Positions 10,877-20,722 of a stretch of DNA of 64,000 bases are shown here, in pieces. Below the pieces are notes generated by a model. It did no database searches. It was not told the DNA's origin and worked only from the letters and a program-made list of their open reading frames with translations. Source of the stretch: Dyadobacter jiangsuensis (GTDB lineage: Bacteria > Bacteroidota > Bacteroidia > Cytophagales > Spirosomataceae); the NCBI RefSeq assembly GCF_003014695.1, contig NZ_PYAS01000003.1, positions 590,077 to 654,076 of the forward strand. The letters are read 5' to 3'. Position numbers and translations under genes: made by a program. How positions within the stretch are numbered: position 1 is the stretch's first letter; each line of letters opens with the position of its first letter.

Positions 10877-10918
10877 CCGAAAAAGGGATGTTCCAAAAGC
10901 GGAACACCCCTTTTTCGG
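10877..10918. terminator. Rho-independent terminator, bidirectional
   Basis: CCGAAAAAGGGATGTTCC pairs with GGAACACCCCTTTTTCGG around a six-base loop, with a single mismatch. T-runs on both strands suit the convergent genes on either side (ends at 10868 and 10948). Confidence 0.85.
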
Positions 10919-10947
10919 GAAAGAGAAATGTAAGATCGGCTTCTCGG

Positions 10948-11412
10948 TTAAAACTCAATCACGCATTCGTTGATTACCGGCTTTTTTGTACCCTGCCCGG
11001 TCTGGATCAGCTTTACATTGTTCATCGTTATCTTCTTGTCCTTTACAGTCACCGTATAACTTCCATCCGGATCAAATGTAAGGCCATCTATACCCACCTC
11101 GACTTCCCCCTTTATCGCACCAATGCCAAAATCCCTTACATTGAATGTGCCTCCTTTCTCTGCCTCTTCCTTACTTCCAAAATGCACCTGGATCAGCTTG
11201 TAGGGATTATCCTGCTCGCAGGAAACGGAATATATGCCGCCAATTGTAAGGATACTGGTTTTGCCTTTGTAGCTCACCCCGTCAATTTTGAATGTCCCGG
11301 TCTTTTCAGATTCTTCCTGGTCAATATCAGTTTCTTCTTTTGAGCAGGCGGAGGATAACACAAGCAAAAGGCACAATGCGGCTATCGAGCGGATACTGTT
11401 AACTGTTTTCAT
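10948..11412 (-). CDS. Putative lipoprotein
   Basis: The 154-residue product starts with a lipoprotein signal (SIAALCLLLVLSSAC, lipid Cys at about residue 23) followed by an acidic linker (KEETDIDQEESEK). The rest is a short beta-rich domain (GTFKIDGVSYKG, GTFNVRDFG, DGSYTVTVKDKKITMNNV). This layout is common in Bacteroidota outer-membrane lipoproteins of unknown function. It is convergent with the FN3 operon and separated from the downstream kinase gene by 162 bases with no obvious gene. Confidence 0.75.
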   Translation of the reverse strand: MKTVNSIRSIAALCLLLVLSSACSKEETDIDQEESEKTGTFKIDGVSYKGKTSILTIGGIYSVSCEQDNPYKLIQVHFGSKEEAEKGGTFNVRDFGIGAIKGEVEVGIDGLTFDPDGSYTVTVKDKKITMNNVKLIQTGQGTKKPVINECVIEF

Positions 11413-11574
11413 GATTTCGAAAATTTAGGATAATTGTTGAATCGCAAATTGCTTTTCGGCAGATCCAAAGCTAATTGCCGTCATACCCCGGTTTTCAAAA
11501 TAATCGATGAATGAACGTGCGAAATCGATGAACGTTCCGACAACAGAAATCGCTCGGCAAAGGCCGGAAAACTG

Positions 11575-13659
11575 TCAATTTGCAAAAGTCAAACTTACCG
11601 TCGTTGAATCTCGTTCAGGATTTTCGAAGCTAACCGCAATACCTGTTTTTCGTGAAAGTTCGTCGACCAATTTCAATCCCAAACCAGAGAGCCCGTGATT
11701 GGTGCTCGCAAGGACCTGTGCGTACTGATCAGACGTGAATTCACTCCCGGTATTGCCGATGACCAGCACAACTCCGGCGTCTACGTGCACACACCGGATG
11801 TCAATTATCCCGCCATCAGGAGAAGATTTTACAGCGTTTTGAAGTAGATTCCTGATGATCGTCTGCAGATAGTACGGATCTGCCTTAACCCATACCGGCG
11901 CGGAAATTTCATTGTTGATCGTGATCCTTTTAGCTTCGATATTGAGCTGAATCAGCTGCACCGCCTGACTGGTCGCATCTTTTAAATCAACAGGTTTAAT
12001 ATCGGTTTTGAACTGGCTCATCTGGCTTTTCGACCAAAGCAGCAGTTCTTCCATCGTTTCAAGGAGTGATCCGGTCGCGCTTTGTATCTTATCGCTGAGC
12101 TCAGCCCGCTGGGCGTCGTTTAATAATTGCGGATTACGTTGCTGTAATTTGAGGAATTGATATACCTGATTGATCGGGGAACGCAGGTCGTGGCTGATAA
12201 TGCCAAAGAGTTTTGCCTTGGTTTGATTGGCCTCTTCCAGTTCATCGTTAACCCTGGTGAGCTCTTCATTCTTTTTATCCAGCAAATCGGCCGTACGTTT
12301 TTTGTTGCGATAGTTGATCGTCAACAAAATAGCGACAAGAGATATAAGCAGCAATCCGGCGCCCAACCACAAACGTTGGTTTCTCGCATAAGAAAGCTCG
12401 GTGTTTTGATTGTCAATTCTCAATTGCTTTTCCTTGTTTTGGAAACGCGCCTCCATTTCAGCCAGGTTCAGTGAAACCTTGCTGTCTGTCAGAGAATCGG
12501 AGAGTGAAACATACTTGGCATGATAAGCAGCAGCATCTGACGGGTTGCCCGCAAGCATTTCAACGGCTGTCAGCGATTTGAGCAATTCCAGGTGCTGCTC
12601 TCTATTGTACAGAGCCGAACCGTGCTCGGACATTTTATAGTACCTCAATGCATTTTTATAATCCTTCAAGCTCTTGTAGTAGTCGCCGTAGGCCAGATCG
12701 ACGCTGAATGTCATAACCTCCTTATTGTCTTTTTTAGCTTGGGCATCTGCTTTATCCAGATACATTTTGGCGAGGCTGTATTGTTTGTCCTGCAAAGCAA
12801 GTGACGCCATCGCGAGATTGGAAGAAATCAACTGAGACCAGTTCCCGTTTGTTTTCGCCGCGGTTTCGTGCAGAAGCTTGTAATACGCAAGTGCCTCGGT
12901 TTTATTTTTCAGAAGCTCATAGCACCGGATAAATTTACCGTAAGCATTAATGTCGTTGATGAGCGATAAACCTAAGGTGGGCTTTGCCTGATTCAGGTAT
13001 TGAAGTGCTTTTTGGGGTTGTTTTAAAAAGAGATAAATTTCTGCCACCATCATCAACCTGGAAGCATAGTCGACTTTGAGTTTAATGATCTTTGTGGTGT
13101 CGGCGATCGGTCTGTAAAGGTCAACGCTTTTCAGGAAGTAATCGAGCGCGATCCCGTAATAGAACTTTTGCTGTTGGTTATACAATCCCAGATTATAGTA
13201 AGCATCTGCTTTCAGTTTCGGATCTGAAATCGGCTCAATCGCATTCTTTAGTTTCTCAGCTGCTTCATCGGCCTCTTTGGTCAATCCCATGTAATAATTA
13301 ACGGAAACCAGGTGACCAAGGGGCTTCAAGCTTTTGTCGGTCATTGCACCTTTTACCGCAACAGCATATGACTGTTCAAACTGCTCCTTTGCGGATTTGA
13401 AGTCTTGCTTGTAATAGTACCCCGTTCCGATGGCCTGATGGAACGCATATCTATATTCGTAATCCTTTTCACCGGCAATTTTTAGCCCTTCTATTCCCTC
13501 TTTGATAAGCAGGTCAAGGCTCTCCGGCTTTCCTGAGAAGGCAGCCAGAATACCTTCGCATTTCAGCTTCTTTTCTTCGAGCAGTTTGATGTGTTCATTT
13601 TCCCCGGCATGGGCCAGAACAGAGATAAGCAGCGTAAAAAACAGAATGATAACTTTCAT
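11575..13659 (-). CDS. TPR-containing membrane sensor histidine kinase
   Basis: The protein has a signal peptide (residues 1-18), a periplasmic region of tetratricopeptide-like helices (about 30-390), one membrane helix (about 430-449), a coiled coil (455-485), and a HisKA segment with phospho-acceptor His490 in G-I-I-S-H-D-L-R-S-P. A HATPase_c domain ends it (N box IIRNLLQNAVKSS; G box LSGLGLKL). It is a 694-residue kinase without a receiver domain. The LytTR regulator gene lies 43 bases upstream on the same strand, so the two should be co-transcribed and act as a pair. The usual partner of a LytTR regulator is a LytS/AlgZ-type kinase, whereas this one has a HisKA-type H box. Confidence 0.9.
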   Translation of the reverse strand: MKVIILFFTLLISVLAHAGENEHIKLLEEKKLKCEGILAAFSGKPESLDLLIKEGIEGLKIAGEKDYEYRYAFHQAIGTGYYYKQDFKSAKEQFEQSYAVAVKGAMTDKSLKPLGHLVSVNYYMGLTKEADEAAEKLKNAIEPISDPKLKADAYYNLGLYNQQQKFYYGIALDYFLKSVDLYRPIADTTKIIKLKVDYASRLMMVAEIYLFLKQPQKALQYLNQAKPTLGLSLINDINAYGKFIRCYELLKNKTEALAYYKLLHETAAKTNGNWSQLISSNLAMASLALQDKQYSLAKMYLDKADAQAKKDNKEVMTFSVDLAYGDYYKSLKDYKNALRYYKMSEHGSALYNREQHLELLKSLTAVEMLAGNPSDAAAYHAKYVSLSDSLTDSKVSLNLAEMEARFQNKEKQLRIDNQNTELSYARNQRLWLGAGLLLISLVAILLTINYRNKKRTADLLDKKNEELTRVNDELEEANQTKAKLFGIISHDLRSPINQVYQFLKLQQRNPQLLNDAQRAELSDKIQSATGSLLETMEELLLWSKSQMSQFKTDIKPVDLKDATSQAVQLIQLNIEAKRITINNEISAPVWVKADPYYLQTIIRNLLQNAVKSSPDGGIIDIRCVHVDAGVVLVIGNTGSEFTSDQYAQVLASTNHGLSGLGLKLVDELSRKTGIAVSFENPERDSTTVSLTFAN

Positions 13660-13702
13660 AGGTTTCTTGTTCAGGTGAGGGAAGATGAGGCGAAGAACTG
13701 TC

Positions 13703-14431
13703 TTACTGATCGGTCTTGAGTTTGGATATGACAGGGCGGTAGGTTTTGCCTACCGGAATAACGGTATTGTTGCAAAGCACCTCCGATTGCTTGAACTCCT
13801 TGATATGGCGGATGGCGACTCCATAACTACGATGTACCCGGATGAAACGATCGGAAGGCAGCATATCCATAAAGTAGGATAGCGAGGATAAGGTCATGTA
13901 ACTTTTCTCTACGGTGACGATCCTGGTATAGTCCTGCATCGCTTCCAGGTATACAATATCGCGCTGGGCGAGTTTGATATGCGTGTATCCATCCTTGAAT
14001 GTGAGTATATCCTGTTCGAACAATACCTCGTATGCGCGCGCTTTGTTCATCATCTCCCGGAATTCCCTGATCCGCCTGACCGCCACGGCTAAACGCTCTT
14101 CTGTTAACGGTTTGAGGATGTAGTCCAATGCCGAGAGTTCAAAACCTTCGAGTGCAAATTCGGGGTGGGAGGTGATGAAAACGGCAATAGGTACTATGCT
14201 CCTGAGTTTGCGGAATAGGTCCAGACCGTTGATTTGGGGCATTTCAATATCCAGGAACACCACGTCAGGTATGATATACTTGCTGGCTTCGTAAGCTTCG
14301 AGAACGTTGGTGTAAGTTCCGCAATTCTGTAAAAAGGGGAAATCTCTGGTCAGTTCTGAAATGGCTAGCAAATCCAGTAAATCGTCGTCGATTGCTATGA
14401 AACGGATAGGGGAGGAAAAGTCTGGGTCCAT
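13703..14431 (-). CDS. LytTR-family response regulator
   Basis: A receiver domain (residues 10-125) has acidic residues D15-D17, phospho-acceptor Asp61 in V-V-F-L-D-I-E-M-P and the conserved Lys in Y-I-L-K-P-L. It is followed by a LytTR DNA-binding domain (about 145-240; KDGYTHIKLAQRDIVYLEA, then RFIRVHRSYGVAI). The length, 242 residues, is normal for LytR/AlgR regulators. It is the first gene of a two-gene minus-strand operon with the TPR kinase. The 285-base region upstream holds two hairpins and no gene. Targets cannot be read from the window, but the lipoprotein gene downstream of the kinase is a candidate. Confidence 0.92.
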   Translation of the reverse strand: MDPDFSSPIRFIAIDDDLLDLLAISELTRDFPFLQNCGTYTNVLEAYEASKYIIPDVVFLDIEMPQINGLDLFRKLRSIVPIAVFITSHPEFALEGFELSALDYILKPLTEERLAVAVRRIREFREMMNKARAYEVLFEQDILTFKDGYTHIKLAQRDIVYLEAMQDYTRIVTVEKSYMTLSSLSYFMDMLPSDRFIRVHRSYGVAIRHIKEFKQSEVLCNNTVIPVGKTYRPVISKLKTDQ

Positions 14432-14528
14432 GCGGCTGTAATTAAACTCGTTTCGGCACTTTGGAGGAGAGGGGCCCAGGCTCCGTCTTTCACAAACGTC
14501 AGCAAGGCATAGCGCGTCCGCGATTTCA

Positions 14529-14553
14529 GGTTACCGCTCCGTTCGGAGTAACC
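14529..14553. other. Inverted repeat upstream of LytTR regulator gene
   Basis: GGTTA and CTCCG pair with CGGAG and TAACC around a TT loop, with a three-base bulge (ACC or CCG) on the left arm. It lies about 100 bases upstream of the regulator's start in a 285-base gene-free stretch, which also carries two near copies of TTCACAAACG. It could be an operator, a hairpin in a leader, or chance. Confidence 0.35.
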
Positions 14554-14663
14554 CTGTCATTCACAAACGCGCTGCTCCGTCCGATTGTTAATGTACAGAC
14601 ATTTTCAGAAAACTAATTACGGCCATGTATATTGTTTGATTTTCTTTAGTGTGAGGTTGAGCG

Positions 14664-14692
14664 CGGCGTCAGGATTTATGTTATCCACGCCG
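14664..14692 (-). terminator. Possible terminator hairpin after BspA-like gene
   Basis: CGGCGT/ACGCCG with an inner GGAT/ATCC stem and a seven-base loop, 25 bases beyond the stop of the 1962-residue gene. No clear T-run follows on the minus strand, so termination is uncertain. Confidence 0.4.
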
Positions 14693-14716
14693 AAATCCGG
14701 GCATGATGTAAGAAAC

Positions 14717-17700
14717 CTATTCCCGGACCAGCTTCCTTACCTGTGAAAACTTGCCGCTCTCAAAACGTACCAAATTGATCCCCGGCGCGAAATTCTCAAG
14801 ACTGATGGTATTCTTCCCCTTTTTTAAATCGTAAGTACGCGTTTCAATACCTTTACCACTGGCATCTACCACGGTCAGTATCCAGCGGCCACTTTCCAGC
14901 GCATCTACATCCACCAATACTTTTCCACTTGATGGATTGGGATAAAATGGGCCGATAAGCGGTTTCGCCGCCTGGTTGTCAATAAAGATGATACGCGAGT
15001 ACTCAAACGAATCATCCCTGTCGACCATGCGAAGCCGGTAGTAATGTGCAGAAACAGGTGCCGGATCTGTGAAGGTGTACCTGCTTAATAACTGGTTCTG
15101 AGCGGATCCGCCCGACGGATCATAGCGCTCTCTTTGCCCCTGCACCTCCCCGATTGTCTGAAAGAGGACCGCATTGGAGGATCGTTGGATTTCAAAACGG
15201 TCGAAATTCCTTTCATCGGCCGTTGCCCATTTCAACACGTTCTGGTTTTCGTTGTTTCTTTGCCCGGAAAACGAGACTAACGAAACCGGGAGCGGATCCC
15301 GACATTCCGTAGGAGATTCGCCACCATCAATAATAGTCCACGCCCAGCCGTCCATATCATCTACCAGAAAATTACGCGCATTCTTTGCGCTAGGACTGTA
15401 TTTTCTGGTACCTGCATCCAGGGTAACAGCAGGAGAAATCGGATTCTTCCCCGCCCATCCTTTTAGGGTTTCACTGTAATAATAACAATCCAGCCCACTG
15501 TTTGTCAAAAAAGAAGTGAGTGTCACAATAGCAAAAGGGTTCAATGACCAATTTCCCAGAGACTGATTAAAAGTAGCGGCATCCATGAACATTGAATTCA
15601 TATTGACAACCTTTTGGACGTTCCAATTACCGATAAGTTGATTGAAGGCGGTAGCACCTTTAAACATTTCCTCCATTGTCGTTACTTCCTGGGTATTCCA
15701 ACTACCTATGTTGGCCGGGCTATTCAGTGCCGTACATTCTTTAAACATCGCGCTCAGATCGGTAACTCCGAGTAGATTGGGCACATCGGTAGCGCTGATT
15801 TGTAGCTTGGAACAGCCATAGAAGCCAGCTGCCAAAGAACTCCAGGCAGTTGTTCCCCATTGTTTAATATCGGTCAGCCGGTTTTTATCAGCGCCATTAT
15901 TGATTGCAATTCCACGGAAATTGTTTGGCAAGATGCGGAGCTCAATTGTGGCTCCTGCGGGCAAATCGGTAATGCTGGCAGTAGCGCCATTGAAAGTCCC
16001 GACACCCGAGGCCAGGGTATACGACGAAGCTGTTGTTCTGCCCCCACCCGGCGTCACTTCCGTCCAGACATAGCTAACCGAACCCGATGTAACCACGCCG
16101 AAACTAAGCTGAGTAGCTCCCGAACCTGTCGTAGAGAGGTTCCACCGGGTGATAAATTGATCCGCCGACACGGGAGCCAGGCATTCGGTTCCCGACGGGG
16201 CGTCACCGGTGATCGTCCACCCTTTACTGGCAATCAGATCGTTCCGTGCTGCGGCTGCACTGGGACTGTACGTTCTGCCATCGGCATCAAGGTTCAGCAA
16301 ATTAGGAGTGGCAGCATTGGTACCCCATCCTTTCAGCGTTTCACTGTAGGTATAGCAGCTTAGGCCGCTGTTAGTAAAAATCGCAGTTAATCCCTGGGAT
16401 GCATTCAGCGTCCAATTTCCCAATGATTGATCAAAAGCACTGGCGCCGTTAAACATGGAATTCAAATTGGCTACCAGTTGGACATTCCAATTGCCGATAG
16501 GCTGGTTGAAAGCGATGGCATTGCGAAACATACCAACCATAGCCGTTACCTTTTGGGTATTCCAAGTGCCGATAGGCTGATTGAACGCGCGAGCATCCGC
16601 AAACATGGAACTCATAGTCGTCACATTTTGCGTGTTCCAGTTCCCAATAGGTTGATTAAAAGCGAGGGCTCCATTGAACATGGTTAGCATAGACGACACG
16701 TTTTGGGTATTCCAATTGCCGATCGGCTGATTAAAAACATCGGCATTGAGAAACATTTGTCCCATATCCGTCACGTTTTGGGTGTTCCAATTGCCGATCG
16801 GCTGATTAAATACCCTGGCCTCACGAAACATACCGGACATATCCGTCACGTTTCGCGTATCCCAATTGCCGATAGGTTGGTTGAAAGCGATGGCACTGCG
16901 AAACATACCAGCCATAGACGTTACCTTTTGGGTGTTCCAACTATTGATGTTCGTCGGACCGTTAAGGACATCGCAGCCGACGAACATAGTGCTCATGTCG
17001 GTCACGAGACTCAAATTGGGCACATCCGTAGCGCTGATTTGCAGCTTGCCGCAGAAAGCAAAGGCGTTGTTCATAGAAACCCAGACAGTCCTTCCCCATT
17101 GACTGACATCTACGAGCCTGTTTCTGTCTACTCCGTTACTGATTCGGATCCTTTGAAAATTGGTAGGCGAGATACGAAGCTCAATGATGGCACCGGTTGG
17201 CAGGCCGGTGATTGTAGCGGTGGAGCCATTGAAAGTGCCTGATCCTGATGCAGTACCCGGCGATATTTCGGTCCAGGTATAACTGACCGGGCCTGAAGTG
17301 GTTACGCCGAAACTAAGCTGGGAATCTCCGGTGCCGGCAGTTGAGAGGTCCCACCGGGTAACGAAATGTGTAATCGTCAAGGGGGTTGCACAATCTGTAT
17401 CCACAGCTATATCGCCCTCTATGGTCCACCCTTTGAGTGTAATCAGATCATTGCGTGCGCCTCCTGCGCCGGGGTTGTACCTTCTGCCATTGACCTCCAA
17501 AGTAAGTCCGCTCGGTGTGGCGGTGTTGGCGGCCCAACCGATCAGTGTTGCGCTGTAACTATTACAGCTCAGCCCGCTATTCGTAAAAACGGAGGTTAAA
17601 GTCACCGACGCGTTCAGCGTCCAATTGCCGAGCGATTGATTGAAACTACCGGCACCTTGAAACATGGAAGTCATATCCGTTACCCTCTGGATATTCCAAT

Positions 17701-20605
17701 TGGCAACGGATTGGTTGAAAGCCCCTGCGTCTCGAAACATCCCGTTCATAGCCGTCACTTTTTGGGTATTCCAATTGGAAATAGCGCGATTGAAACCTGT
17801 GGCACTACGAAACATCTCACTCATATTGACCACGTTGGCAGTATTCCAGCTATCAATGGGTTGGTTGAAAGCAACCGCATTTTGAAACATGCCGTTCACA
17901 GCAGTTACTTTCTGGGTATTCCAATTGTTAATGGATTGATTAAAAACAATGGCCTCACGAAACAAGAACGCCATATCGACTACGTTGGAGGTATTCCAGG
18001 CACCAATCGCCTGATTGAACGCGCTGGCTTTTCGGAACATACCATTCATATTGGTCACATTTCCGGTATTCCAACCGCCTATATTTTGGTTAAAGCCACC
18101 GGCTCCAAAAAACATTTCACCCATATTGGTCACGCTTTGGGTAGCCCAGCCGGCAATAGGTTGATTAAAGGCGCTGGCTCCTTCAAACATTTTATAAAAA
18201 GAAGTAACGTTTCCTGTATTCCAGTTACCAATTGGCTGATTAAATGTACTGGCACCGCGAAACATCCCGGACATGTTCACGACGCTTTGCGTATTCCAAC
18301 TGTTGATATTAAGGGGACTGTTAAGGATTGTGCACCCATTAAACATCGACCCCATATCTGTGACAATACTCAAATCGGGTATGTCTGTTGCGCTGATTTT
18401 GAGTTTGGCACAGCCATAGAAAGCCTCGGCCATAGAACTCCAGTGGGTAGCGCCCCATTGGGAAACATCGGTCAGCCGGTTTTTGTCTGCTCCGTTATTG
18501 ATTATGAACCTTTCGAAGTGGGTAGGTGCTATGCGTAGCTCAATAGTGGCTCCCGCAGGCAAGCCGGTAATGGTGGCAGTAGAACCATCAAAAGTGCCCG
18601 AACCCGTAGCCCCGCCAGGCGATATTTCAGTCCAGTTATAGCTCACCGAACCGGATGTGGCCACACCGAAACTAAGCTGGGTTGCTCCGGAACCGGTGGT
18701 AGAGAGATTCCAGCGGGTAACAAATTGTGTAACCGACAAAGGAGGCGGGCATTCGGTGCCAGAAGGCGCATCGCCGCCAATCGTCCATCCTTTGTCGATC
18801 AAATTAGTACGGGCATTTTCCGCGCTGGTGCTGTAACTTCTGCCATCAGCTTGCAAGGTAAGTCCATCCGGTGTGGCGGCATTGCCACTCCATCCTTTCA
18901 GTGTTCCGCTGTAACTATAACAGCTCAAACCGCTATTTTCAAAAATGGAGGCCAGGCTTACAGCTGCATTTAGCGTCCAGTTTCCTAAAGGTTGATCAAA
19001 AGCCGTGGCTCCATTAAACAAATTACCCATATCAGTTACGTTCCGGGTATTCCAGTTGCCTATATTTTTATCGAAGGCACTAGCTCCCTCAAACGTTGAA
19101 CTCATATTAGTCACATTTTGAGTGTCCCAGTTACCGATATTGATTGGTCCGTTAAGGATAGTACAACCCTTAAACATGGCGCTCATATCGGTAACCAGGC
19201 TCAAATCGGGGATATCTGAGGCACCAATCTGCAGGTTGGTACAACCTCGGAAAGCATCAGCCATTGAACTCCACGTTGTCGTCCCCCATTGCCTGATGTT
19301 AACCAGGCGATCCTTATCTGCACCGTCATTAATGATTATTCTTTGGAAATTGACTGGTGAAATTTGGAGCTCTATGGTGGCCCCGGCGGGTAGGTCTGTA
19401 ATCGTGGCGGTAGAACCATTGAATGTCCCCGAACCTGTGGCCGTGCCGGGCGACACTTCCGTCCAGATATAGTTCACCTCACCGGAGGTGGCCACGGCAA
19501 AACTAAGTTGGGTGGCTCCTGAACCAGCCGTAGAAAGGTTCCACCGGGTCTTGAAATAAGACGCGGCGCCCAAACATTCGGTACTCGATTGGGTGTCTCC
19601 CCAAAAATACCATCCTTTATTGTTAATCAGGTTGTTGCGGGCGGCTGCTGCACTGGGGCTGTAGGTTACGCCGTGGGCTATCGCAAACCCTAGGTCACGC
19701 CCATTCGGGGTGGCAGGGTTCGCACTCCATCCTTTCAGCGTTTCACTGTAGTTGTAGCAACTCAGGGCACTTCCAAAGAAAACTGAAGTCAAACTTACGG
19801 ACGGGTTTAGCGTCCAGTTTCCCAGCGCCTGATCAAAGGCGGTCGCATTACCAAACGTGTTAACCAGAGAGGTCACGTTTTGGATATTCCAGTTACCAAT
19901 GGGTTGATTAAATACACGGGCCTCGGCAAACATGGACGGCATACTTTTCACGTTTTGGGTGTTCCAATTGCCTATGGGCTGATTAAAAGCATGGGCATTG
20001 AGAAACATACCATCCATGTAGATTACGTTTTGGGTATTCCAATCGCCTATGGGTTGATTAAATGCGCGGGCACCATTAAACAGTCCGAACATGGACATTA
20101 CATTCTCCGTATTCCAGGTGCCTATATTCGCAGGGCCATTCAGGACCGTGCACTCCCTAAACATTAAACTCATCTCATCAACCCCAGCCAGATTCGGTAC
20201 ATCCGTGGCACTGACCTGCAGCTTGGAACAGCCATAGAAGGCATTCTGCATCGAGGTCCAACCCGTCGTACCCCATTGCCGGATGTCGATCAGCCGATTC
20301 CTGTCCGAGCCGTTACTCATGATAAACCTTTGAAAATTGGTTGGCGAAATGCGGAGATCAATCGTGGCCCCGGCGGGCAAACCCTTGATAGTAAAGGTAG
20401 AGCCATTAAAAACACCGGAACCTGTGGCGGTACCAGGCGATACTTCTGCCCAGGTATAGTTGACCGAACCAGTTGTTGCCACGCCAAAACTAAGCTGTGT
20501 TGCCCCCGAGCCTGCGGTGGAGAGGTCCCATCGGGTAATAAAATCGCTCTGGGCCAGGGTAAACTGGCTCACCAGGGCCAGCAGCATTATGTAAATTATT
20601 CTCAT
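14717..20605 (-). CDS. BspA-like DUF285 repeat surface protein with T9SS sorting domain
   Basis: The 1962-residue protein has a signal peptide (MRIIYIMLLALVSQFTLAQ) and five homologous modules. Each module opens with a beta domain (F-x-T-R-W-x-L-S-T...Q-L-S-F-G-V...G-x-x-x-Y-x-W...L-P-A-G-A-T-I-E-L-R-I) and an R-L-x-D-I-x-Q-W-G-T segment. A variable number of 25-residue DUF285 repeats follows (F-N-Q-P-I-G-N-W-N-T-Q-N-V-T-x-M-x-x-M-F-x-x-A), and each module ends with L-S-C-Y-x-Y-S-x-T-L-K-G-W. After the modules come an FN3-like segment (PLPVSLVSFSG ... YYRLRMVDRD) and a type A T9SS sorting domain (FYPNPSSGKVLVDV ... VRKLVRE). BspA-type DUF285 proteins are surface adhesins or ligand binders. 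The hybrid regulator gene lies 182 bases upstream on the same strand. Confidence 0.92.
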   Translation of the reverse strand: MRIIYIMLLALVSQFTLAQSDFITRWDLSTAGSGATQLSFGVATTGSVNYTWAEVSPGTATGSGVFNGSTFTIKGLPAGATIDLRISPTNFQRFIMSNGSDRNRLIDIRQWGTTGWTSMQNAFYGCSKLQVSATDVPNLAGVDEMSLMFRECTVLNGPANIGTWNTENVMSMFGLFNGARAFNQPIGDWNTQNVIYMDGMFLNAHAFNQPIGNWNTQNVKSMPSMFAEARVFNQPIGNWNIQNVTSLVNTFGNATAFDQALGNWTLNPSVSLTSVFFGSALSCYNYSETLKGWSANPATPNGRDLGFAIAHGVTYSPSAAAARNNLINNKGWYFWGDTQSSTECLGAASYFKTRWNLSTAGSGATQLSFAVATSGEVNYIWTEVSPGTATGSGTFNGSTATITDLPAGATIELQISPVNFQRIIINDGADKDRLVNIRQWGTTTWSSMADAFRGCTNLQIGASDIPDLSLVTDMSAMFKGCTILNGPINIGNWDTQNVTNMSSTFEGASAFDKNIGNWNTRNVTDMGNLFNGATAFDQPLGNWTLNAAVSLASIFENSGLSCYSYSGTLKGWSGNAATPDGLTLQADGRSYSTSAENARTNLIDKGWTIGGDAPSGTECPPPLSVTQFVTRWNLSTTGSGATQLSFGVATSGSVSYNWTEISPGGATGSGTFDGSTATITGLPAGATIELRIAPTHFERFIINNGADKNRLTDVSQWGATHWSSMAEAFYGCAKLKISATDIPDLSIVTDMGSMFNGCTILNSPLNINSWNTQSVVNMSGMFRGASTFNQPIGNWNTGNVTSFYKMFEGASAFNQPIAGWATQSVTNMGEMFFGAGGFNQNIGGWNTGNVTNMNGMFRKASAFNQAIGAWNTSNVVDMAFLFREAIVFNQSINNWNTQKVTAVNGMFQNAVAFNQPIDSWNTANVVNMSEMFRSATGFNRAISNWNTQKVTAMNGMFRDAGAFNQSVANWNIQRVTDMTSMFQGAGSFNQSLGNWTLNASVTLTSVFTNSGLSCNSYSATLIGWAANTATPSGLTLEVNGRRYNPGAGGARNDLITLKGWTIEGDIAVDTDCATPLTITHFVTRWDLSTAGTGDSQLSFGVTTSGPVSYTWTEISPGTASGSGTFNGSTATITGLPTGAIIELRISPTNFQRIRISNGVDRNRLVDVSQWGRTVWVSMNNAFAFCGKLQISATDVPNLSLVTDMSTMFVGCDVLNGPTNINSWNTQKVTSMAGMFRSAIAFNQPIGNWDTRNVTDMSGMFREARVFNQPIGNWNTQNVTDMGQMFLNADVFNQPIGNWNTQNVSSMLTMFNGALAFNQPIGNWNTQNVTTMSSMFADARAFNQPIGTWNTQKVTAMVGMFRNAIAFNQPIGNWNVQLVANLNSMFNGASAFDQSLGNWTLNASQGLTAIFTNSGLSCYTYSETLKGWGTNAATPNLLNLDADGRTYSPSAAAARNDLIASKGWTITGDAPSGTECLAPVSADQFITRWNLSTTGSGATQLSFGVVTSGSVSYVWTEVTPGGGRTTASSYTLASGVGTFNGATASITDLPAGATIELRILPNNFRGIAINNGADKNRLTDIKQWGTTAWSSLAAGFYGCSKLQISATDVPNLLGVTDLSAMFKECTALNSPANIGSWNTQEVTTMEEMFKGATAFNQLIGNWNVQKVVNMNSMFMDAATFNQSLGNWSLNPFAIVTLTSFLTNSGLDCYYYSETLKGWAGKNPISPAVTLDAGTRKYSPSAKNARNFLVDDMDGWAWTIIDGGESPTECRDPLPVSLVSFSGQRNNENQNVLKWATADERNFDRFEIQRSSNAVLFQTIGEVQGQRERYDPSGGSAQNQLLSRYTFTDPAPVSAHYYRLRMVDRDDSFEYSRIIFIDNQAAKPLIGPFYPNPSSGKVLVDVDALESGRWILTVVDASGKGIETRTYDLKKGKNTISLENFAPGINLVRFESGKFSQVRKLVRE
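15310..20545 (-). repeat. Five tandem coding modules with internal 75-bp repeats
   Basis: Modules begin near 20545, 19560, 18730, 17370 and 16160 (minus strand), each opening with the T-R-W beta domain. They differ mainly in how many 75-base DUF285 units they hold: few in modules 2 and 5, many in modules 3 and 4. The nucleotide similarity of the units (recurring GTATTCCAATTGCC and GGTTGATTAAA on the plus strand) makes slippage or recombination plausible. Confidence 0.85.
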
Positions 20606-20640
20606 GTATAGGGTTATTTAGGTAAAGCGCCTCCGTTTCA

Positions 20641-20653
20641 ACTCAAATTGAGT
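20641..20653. promoter_or_regulatory. 13-base palindrome upstream of BspA-like gene
   Basis: ACTCAA-A-TTGAGT is a perfect palindrome with one central base, 36 bases upstream of the start codon at 20605. It may be an operator; no binding protein is known. Confidence 0.35.
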
Positions 20654-20722
20654 GAACTTGTCATGTTTACATGCGTTCATCTGCTCCAATCCGGGGCTCT
20701 GAGAATTTGGTTTGGCCCTACG

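Noticed and set aside
16427..18538. Long plus-strand open frames opposite the BspA-like gene
   Set aside because: They are antisense shadows of the repetitive gene, with no signals or family motifs and repeat content dictated by the other strand.
15310..20545. Regularly spaced 75-base repeats that at first sight resemble a CRISPR array
   Set aside because: Period and similarity are explained by in-frame DUF285 protein repeats; there are no invariant repeats with unique spacers and no cas genes.
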